From Scilla litardierei (lineage: Eukaryota; Streptophyta; Magnoliopsida; Asparagales; Asparagaceae), in the NCBI GenBank assembly GCA_030789695.1, contig CM061141.1, positions 322,137,938 through 322,201,937 on the forward strand: a DNA stretch of 64,000 nt, written 5' to 3'. A model generated the notes under the pieces. That model worked only from the letters and a program-made list of their open reading frames with translations, ran no database searches and was not told where the DNA came from. Below are positions 58,801 through 64,000 of this stretch, piece by piece. Position numbers and translations under genes: made by a program. How positions within the stretch are numbered: the stretch's first letter is position 1; every line of letters begins with the position of its first letter.

Positions 58801-61301
58801 TATAAAAAAAACCCTTTCGAAACTCTCAGATTTAAACTTTTCAACTTCTGTCACCATCCTGTGGCAAATAAACACAGGTGATTGAATAAACTGACCTTTT
58901 CAACTTCTCTAGAGTCTAGGCACTCAACTGAAAAATGCCAATAACCATCTTTTATCTGTTTTAAAGTCTCAAACACTCTCCAAAGTTCCAAACATGTTGA
59001 AGATAGACGACCTTCAAATTTTTTATTATCTTAAACTGTAATCCACCATCTCTTATGATTTTAGCTTTTGAATATCAGATCCGAAGCCCACTTCTCCAAC
59101 TTCAACGAGTGGCTTATCACTAATTCACTTCTCTAGAAGAACCACAACTATAGGATATTGCTTGAAACATTGACTTATAATTGGAAGGGCTCTACACAGG
59201 ATATAATGACACACAGTTCAAAAGGTCAACTACGGTGCAGTCAAACTGCCACTCATCTGCTAATCGACTGCATATTTTGATGCTGACCGTCAATCTGATT
59301 GAGTTTAACAAAATATGAATTTGCCGATAATCATAAAAGTGTCATAATTTCCCTTATCAATTTATTGTGAATGCATTAGCAAAGGTGTCCACATGTGTCC
59401 TATTTGTAATGCCTCAGAAACTGAATGTTAAAAATGAAAACAATAAAAGACTGTGAGGGTGAACATAGACCAATTCAACATTGAAAACACTAAACACGTA
59501 AACACAATCATTTCCCATATACAAAACTATGGATCATAGGAGAAACCCCCCAGGTAAAGGTCATATATTAGACATTCCGAAGCATTTGTTTTGTGAATTC
59601 CATTCAACTTACCAGCTGGTTTAGCAATGAAGCTTAGTACACGATTAATAAAATTGCCCAAGTTATTCAGCAACTCGCTGTTTAGCTTAGCCTGCAAATC
59701 TGTCCATGTAAATAATGTGTCTGATACCTATAACACACAAAAATAAATAATTAAATAAACTTTCGGGAAAATTAAAGAAATAAGAGAATACAAAATCTTA
59801 CAGAAACCAAACTCACTTCAGGCCTGTTACTTAGCAAGTAATATCTCCATACTTCTGCAGGAATCTTTGTATCCTTCGCATCATTTCCAAAAACTCCAAT
59901 ACCCTTACTTTTTGAGAACTTCCCTGCGTATTACAACAAGGATGCAGAGAAACCCTACATATCCTGTTATGATTGTACTGGTGCTACCAGCTGATGCTAA
60001 ATGGATAGGAAGGATGGCAAATTATAGTAATACCCTGGCTATGAAAAATGGGGGCCCATGCAAGCAAAAAATCTCAGGCACTGTCCGTGCCAAGGGGGAG
60101 GGGTTGCAGCAAAGCCTTAACCCAAATTTTCCGGGCTGGGCATTACTCTGTTAGCTATACATTATAATGAGAGGAGAGAAAATACTATATTTGTATGGTA
60201 TGTGATGTAGTTTGCATTACATTCAATTACACAACTATGATAATTAGATGCCAACATAGATGTAGATTGTAAATGTGTGTATTTATATGGATGATGTTCT
60301 AGTATGTCACAAGAAAATAGTTTTCGGGCTGGCTGTTGAATTTGAACTTATCCAATGTTGGAATCATATGGGTTCCATTTGCAGTGTTTTGTGTTGGAAT
60401 TGGCTATTAAGCATGCATCTATTATTTCACAGGTTCGAGTGTGAAACAGTGAAAGTAGTATGTAAAGGAAAAAGGAAAAATAAAGGTAGAAATATAAAGT
60501 ATACTCGTAAGGACGTTTGTTGATTCTTGGGTTTCCTTTTCCCTGACATTGGTGAGAATACATCATTTTTCCGTGAATCCTCAACCAACAAAAAAAACAT
60601 GCATATTAGATTATGTAGTAGCTATTGTAATTGATACGTACTTGCATAGCCAAGAAATCGGGGTTGCCAGGAGACTTCAAATTTTAGGTTTATTAACGCA
60701 GTTGGCCATTTAGAGGCTTTGAGGGCACTTCTGAGGCATTCAATGACAATATACATAATAAAACTAAGACAATCACAACTCTATTGCATATTTGGGCCTT
60801 TCATATGCAAGAAATTGACATTAGATTTTATCCAAGATTGTTTTTGTGGAACTATGATCAAACAATTTTAAATGATCACTCAATGTATACATGGCCTACA
60901 TATTCGCATGTACTGAAACATAGTCATATCCCCCATCCATATCAAAAACTGTGAATACACCATACACGTGACATCCCTGTCCCGTTTCCATATTACGTAG
61001 CTGTAAAACCTAACAAATAATAAAAAGGGTTTTTAGCATATTCGTCCCTTAAATCTTGCGTATTTTGATATCTGTCCCCCAAATCTTCATATTTGCCCTA
61101 GGGACTTGAGGGCAAATATGAAGATTTGAGGGACGGATATCAAAATACGCAAGATTTAAGGGACAAATATGCTAAAAACCCTAATAAAAAATTATGGTTA
61201 GTAACAATACCTGCTTCATAGTTTAAATACTCAGTGACACTTATTGTCTTCATTAATGTCCAGTTTTCTCCAGTTCCAAGAAGTGTAGAAGGAAACATAA
61301 C
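45903..61301 (-). CDS. Cytosolic-type methionyl-tRNA synthetase, C-terminal part
   Basis: Charges tRNA-Met with methionine. Eleven exons in gene order: 61211-61301, 59817-59923, 59613-59727, 57380-57498, 57232-57297, 57016-57144, 56753-56896, 56518-56635, 47549-47784, 47346-47447, 45903-46133; phases agree, 485 residues here. The class I KMSKS loop reads [12 protein letters not shown]. The anticodon-binding helical domain follows ([45 protein letters not shown]). After a Lys/Pro linker comes the EMAPII/Arc1p-like tRNA-binding OB fold ([55 protein letters not shown]), ending [16 protein letters not shown]. Plant MetRS is about 800 residues, so some 310, with the HIGH motif, lie beyond the right edge. 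The tail argues for the cytosolic enzyme. The intron 47785-56517 is 8.7 kb. Confidence 0.95.
46134..47345 (-). other. MetRS intron before the last exon
   Basis: AT-rich. A stretch around 46590-46960 has GC-poor sequence with CACTAAACTATC motifs. Nothing else recognised. Confidence 0.5.
47872..47940. repeat. Compound microsatellite (CA)n(GA)n(TA)n
   Basis: Three adjoining dinucleotide tracts, about 90 bp upstream in coordinate of MetRS exon 47549-47784, on its intron side. Confidence 0.95.
48249..49287. mobile_element. Non-autonomous hAT element with ACCCGT/ATGGGT subterminal repeats
   Basis: Ends TAGGGATGGCAAA and, inverted, TAGGGATGTCAATT, with perfect 8-bp duplication ATTTGATC at 48241-48248 and 49288-49295. 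Both ends carry arrays of GGGTATGGGTA / TACCCGTACCC units (48270-48500 and 49110-49275). No transposase. The 8-bp duplication and the terminal sequence fit hAT. Confidence 0.93.
49296..49819 (-). other. MetRS large intron, unassigned part
   Basis: AT-rich, no feature recognised. Confidence 0.5.
49820..50030. mobile_element. Fold-back MITE in a (TA)n tract
   Basis: After about 20 TA units, arms from 49862 (AGAATAATGGCTATCAC...) and up to about 50028 (…GTGATAGTCATTATTCT-like) are near-perfect inverses of about 75 bp (shared core GAGAGCCTCTCTCATACGCC). The outer flanks are both TA repeats, so the exact duplication cannot be read. Confidence 0.85.
50030..50960. repeat. Degenerate tandem array of AAGAGAAATTGGA units
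   Basis: Higher-order units start TCTATTCTATAAAATAGGGATG (about 50072, 50107, 50198, 50402, 50550, 50663), each followed by a variable number of AAGAGAATTTGGA/CAAGAGAAATTGGA 13-15-bp subunits and sometimes a CATACATATA stretch. Then a roughly 110-bp block (GGGAAATTTTGCACATACRAC...) occurs twice at 50767 and 51036. Confidence 0.85.
50072..51373 (+). mobile_element. Helitron-like element, 3' end
   Basis: A perfect hairpin GTGCCCTATGGGCAC at 51346-51360 lies 9 bases before CTAG at 51370-51373, followed by T, which is the Helitron 3' signature (hairpin, then CTRR, insertion before T). The 5' TC end is placed tentatively at the TCTATTC at 50072. The body has the tandem array and GGGGGAACTTGAAATTT-type repeats. 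No Rep/helicase. Confidence 0.6.
51376..51434. repeat. (TA)n microsatellite
   Basis: About 29 uninterrupted TA units directly after the Helitron-like end. Confidence 0.95.
51435..51847 (-). other. AT-rich segment with AATTTAGTTCCCC-type repeats
   Basis: Multiple CCTCCAAAATTTAATTCC-like short repeats, in the inverse sense to those at 51210-51320. It resembles Helitron interior sequence in the minus orientation. No gene seen. Confidence 0.45.
51848..52241. mobile_element. Long fold-back MITE with GAATATGGGC ends
   Basis: Arms of about 180 bp are inverses of each other: GAATATGGGC...CTGTCAGCGCAGGAAATTTTT, CAACTTGTTAACTAGCT, CCACCAAATTTCAAGTCAATCC. Both outer flanks are TA-rich. A separate partial end (CTCAGGCCCATATTC) sits at about 52378-52393. 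Confidence 0.88.
52411..52802. mobile_element. Long fold-back MITE with GTTGACTAGGATCC ends
   Basis: Arms of about 185 bp: GTTGACTAGGATCCATTCGG, CCGTTGGATGTCTTCTAACA, CAACCACTTGATGCATGGG occur at both ends inverted. Flanked by (TA)n on both sides (52394-52410 and 52804-52866). A related single arm is at 18384-18600. Confidence 0.9.
52803..54410 (-). other. (TA)n tract, C-rich segment and AT-rich intron sequence
   Basis: 52804-52866 is a TA microsatellite. 52900-53480 is unusually C-rich for this intron. A stretch at about 53325-53390, read on the minus strand, has a weak tRNA-like A box (TAGTAGATAAGG) and may be a decayed SINE. 53980-54400 is A/T-rich with nothing recognised. Confidence 0.4.
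54500..55110 (-). repeat. Decayed LTR with an internal duplication
   Basis: Shares TTCGAGAG...CTCTCTTAGC, CTCCTAATCTTTTCT, TTTATAATAAACTC and CCTAGGGTTT(C)AGC with the LTRs at 11270-11818 and 12575-13109, so it is a related family. The block 54580-54750 is repeated imperfectly at 54790-54960. No partner LTR or internal region is visible. Confidence 0.7.
55482..55990 (-). repeat. Helitron-like remnant, opposite orientation, with an imperfect tandem duplication
   Basis: Read on the minus strand the sequence ends GCACGGGTTATTACTAG at 55482, close to the 51373 end (GGCACAGGTAATGACTAG). A segment starting TTGGATCCC and running about 90 bp occurs twice (about 55513 and 55677), with an imperfect GTGCAC/GGGCAC stem between them. 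Confidence 0.5.
55991..56517 (-). other. Last part of the large MetRS intron, near exon 56518-56635
   Basis: No feature recognised. Confidence 0.5.
57499..59612 (-). other. 2.1-kb MetRS intron
   Basis: AT-rich. No coding sequence or clear transposon end found. Confidence 0.55.
59924..61026 (-). other. MetRS intron
   Basis: AT-rich, no feature recognised apart from the MITE that follows. Confidence 0.55.
61027..61181. mobile_element. 155-bp fold-back MITE with 9-bp duplication
   Basis: Almost a perfect palindrome: GGGTTTTTAGCATATTCGTC to the centre near 61098 and back. Duplication TAATAAAAA at 61018-61026 and 61182-61190. The duplication length suggests a Mutator-like MITE. It sits about 30 bp from MetRS exon 61211-61301, on its downstream (donor) side. 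Confidence 0.9.
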
Positions 61302-62003
61302 CTGAAATTGGAAAATACAAAATAATAATTTTTGGAAATAGGATCTCATACATGTAAATGGGAAATATATCGATATAATGGAAGTGCTGATATATATGAC
61401 ATTTGTAGGTTTAAGCACAAACAAATTGTATATGTGTGTCTATTTGTCTGCCAAAAGCACTACTAGGTTTTACAAGAGAAAGAACTACCAAACAACAAAA
61501 CAGATGAGAGCAAATGCTGAACTATGTATGATTGGATGTCGAGATTCGCTTAGGTAAAAGACCAGATATAAGCAGAATCACTAGACAGCGAAGGGAGAAC
61601 ACACGTGATGTCAAAGATCAAAACATTCAATCCAGAATTTTGCTAGAACAAACACCATACATAAGCAAATTTAGAAATGCATGCAATTTCAAATAAGCTA
61701 TAAACTGTCACTGTTTTCACAGAAAACTAAAGTGATCTTCATTTCTGCCAAGAAATTACCTCGAACTTTCCGTTAAATTTTCACAAAGCCACAATATGTT
61801 TAACTTTTGTGACGCAGAACGGAAACGGGAAGAGATGTGGTGAGAATTCGAAGAAGAGGAATGCGTAAAAGATAACTTTTCGAATCTCACACCCCAGAAA
61901 TCTTACGATCACCGACTCACACACCTCGCACGTGAAGACTTTTTGGACCTCTCATCCCTGCAATCAAGCCAACTCTCGCACACCAATGCAAAAGATTTAA
62001 TTA
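61302..62003 (-). other. MetRS intron upstream of exon 61211-61301
   Basis: I searched for the preceding MetRS exon and did not find it before the retrotransposon remnant. It must lie beyond 64000. Confidence 0.5.
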
Positions 62004-64000
62004 TGTTGAGAAAATAAAAGTTTACACTAAAAACTATTCTTCATTGATTTCTTTTTAAAAAACTAACAAGTTTGTGGCCTTTAAATAGGCTTACAACTTG
62101 ACTCTTAAAACCCAATAGAATTAGAACTTTTAGAATAACTAAAACTCTCAAATAACAAAAGGACTCAAATAACGAAAAGACTCAAATAATTAAAACTCTC
62201 AAAATAACAAAAGAATCAACTAATAAGAATTCTCTAAAGACTGAAACTCCATTACATATAAAACCTTTTTAAAATAAAGGAGTTCATCTCAAATTTGATC
62301 TCCATCATCCTCCCCGGCTTATTAAGAACTTCACCACCTGATGAACGCCGATATGAATAGCATAGCCAAACAGAAAAATGTAGTCCCTTATAGTTGGAGA
62401 AGATGCGTCTATGAATTTTGTAGTACAATAACATGGGAATCTGCAGTAAAATTCTCCTATATAACAAAAGAAATAAAAGAAATAGAACTTCCTTGGTGGG
62501 AAGTGGAGAATCTGGTATAACAAATTCAATATGCTCAATCTCCTCAAACTTTTGTGAAATACTTGACTTAATCACATCAAGATTATTGTTCAATAAAGCT
62601 CGTCGATGATAACATGTATGATGCATGCAAAGTATCATTACCTCTCTGGGCAAATTTGAATCATCTCATCATCTATAATTGTAAATTTCAGTAAATTTTC
62701 CTTTAATTTTGTAGCAAACGTGTGAGCATCATTGTTAATTGCAAGAGTTTCATCGGTCTCGAGATGCAAAACACTCAAATCAGATGCAAAATGCTCATGA
62801 GATACACTAGGTACAAAGTCAAAACCTAATTCTAAGAAACTGAAATTCTCATGATGATGTATTTGTTGTGGTATTTCTTCAACCTTAGTCTTTTCTTTTA
62901 TCTCTTTAGCGGTATTAATTTCTGATTTAGTCATATTATCACTTGACCGCTTAAATTTCTTTCCGGCTTTAAAAATAGGCTTCATGTCTACGGAGGCTTT
63001 CATGGATTCCAAATTTAAGACTGGGTTCAATGATTGTTGCACATTGTCCACATAGTAGGGTAATTCAAAATGAAACTTATCAAGGGTAAATATGGGATCT
63101 GCTTGTATTTCACTCCTAACAAATAGGTCGTTGAACTTAGTCGTGCACTCAATGGTCATGCTTCCTTAACATAGGTAGTTCAGTTTTTCTAGTATGTGTT
63201 CTATAGGTGGATGGTAAATATTTTACTTTAAACTTCATGTCAAATTTTTATAGTCAGTTTATTTTCTAGGACTTCTAGGCGATCTTCTGTTCAATGTATG
63301 TCATCTTTTAGTTCTAGGTATATCTTTTGAAATTGACTTTCTAGCCTTTAAATTGCACTATCAATCATGTTTGCTCTTAGGGTTTTGCAACTACACAATA
63401 ATATGTAATGCCAACCAATCATACAAATGCATATACAAGACCCTAAATACCAACAAATGTGTGCACTAATATGTAATAAAATAAAATCCTAGGATCCAAA
63501 TCTATATGTCAAAATGCAATCTTAAATATACTAATGCAGCAGACAAATCGAGACTAAAAATATGTAATACCAATGATATCAACTAATCTGAACAAAATCA
63601 ATTAGAGGGATTTTTGGAATTTAACAATTAAGGATTTGATCATATTAAAGGTTACCTAAACTGCAAATTAGCTTTGTTGTATCATGCAAGACCTCTAAAA
63701 CTAGTAACGCTTTGATTCAGACGACGATTATGACCGTAAATTTTGCACAAAAAGCTTAAGAAATCAACAAAATATGCTTAAAATATGGCTGAAATATAGC
63801 TAAAACCCGGCTGAAAATTTGTTAAAAATAGACAAACCAGATTGTCCAACTGCGGCTCGGTCGATGGCTCAGGCGGCTCGGTCGATGGCTCAGGCGTAAG
63901 CAACTCGGGGTCGGCCTGATCAAGCCGGGAACGTAGCAATGGCGGCTCAATGGTGCCGGTGAACTTTTCCGATGATTTTAACGGCGATTCGCGGTCAACT
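62004..64000 (-). mobile_element. Decayed LTR retrotransposon, incomplete
   Basis: A likely 3' LTR at 62004-62307 (begins TGTTGAG, ends CATCA) is followed on the plus strand by a purine-rich complement (TCCTCCCCGGC), and a minus-strand relic of the HLEDKV pol terminus lies at 62310-62345. Further right, minus-strand frames encode 62638-63159 and a gag-like coiled-coil start near 63370. The 5' LTR was not found and may be beyond the edge. A 21-bp tandem duplicate is at 63854-63895. This element sits inside the MetRS gene. Confidence 0.55.
62638..63159 (-). CDS. Retrotransposon-associated reading frame, function unknown
   Basis: 173 codons starting MTIECTTKFNDLFVRSE, rich in Lys and Glu with a KRSSDNMTKSEINTAKEIKE stretch. 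It lies between the gag-like start and the 3' LTR of the remnant at 62004-64000, where pol would be expected, but shows no protease, reverse transcriptase or integrase motif. It could be a spacer region of a large non-autonomous element. No cellular family recognised. Confidence 0.4.
   Translation of the reverse strand: MTIECTTKFNDLFVRSEIQADPIFTLDKFHFELPYYVDNVQQSLNPVLNLESMKASVDMKPIFKAGKKFKRSSDNMTKSEINTAKEIKEKTKVEEIPQQIHHHENFSFLELGFDFVPSVSHEHFASDLSVLHLETDETLAINNDAHTFATKLKENLLKFTIIDDEMIQICPER

Overview
This is nuclear DNA of a flowering plant. The genes have GT-AG introns, the window is full of LTR retrotransposons, MITEs and AT microsatellites, and it holds a plastid-type DXS paralogue, a plant methionyl-tRNA synthetase with a C-terminal EMAPII-like domain, and XA21/EFR-type receptor kinases. 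I cannot fix the species. A monocot or early-diverging angiosperm would fit, but this is a guess. Exon limits were read by eye and may be off by a base at homopolymers.

Layout. 1-1021: 5' end of a minus-strand LTR retrotransposon that leaves the window. 2583-8528: a complete but decayed chromodomain Ty3/gypsy element with a perfect 5-bp target duplication. 8994-22044 (+): nine exons of a class III 1-deoxy-D-xylulose-5-phosphate synthase (DXS) paralogue. Its frame is intact, but many catalytic and cofactor residues are replaced. Its introns hold a plastid 23S rRNA fragment, a non-autonomous LTR element, a transposon-like unit with two convergent 3' exons, and two TRIM-like elements, one carrying a nested solo LTR.

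22600-44830: a segmental duplication with three recognisable copies. Copies 1 and 2 each hold an LRR receptor kinase (23278-26796 and 31686-35207, +) followed by convergent NB-ARC and PPR pseudogene pieces on the minus strand. Copy 3 keeps only the upstream part. The duplication supplies empty sites that date several insertions: a 2.06-kb gag-only LTR element carrying a SINE, a Pack-MULE-like element with a captured Cys-rich exon, and a PIF/Harbinger MITE.

45903-61301 (-): the C-terminal eleven exons of methionyl-tRNA synthetase; the N-terminal half lies beyond the right edge. One 8.7-kb intron is a transposon nest with a hAT element, a Helitron-like end, three long fold-back MITEs sitting in (TA)n tracts, and LTR remnants. 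62004-64000: another decayed LTR retrotransposon on the minus strand.

The real genes are three loci: the DXS-like gene (plastid isoprenoid family, probably no longer a DXS enzyme), the receptor kinase pair (surface immunity type, non-RD kinase) and MetRS (translation). They share no pathway. The window is chiefly a record of tandem duplication, gene decay and nested transposition around them.
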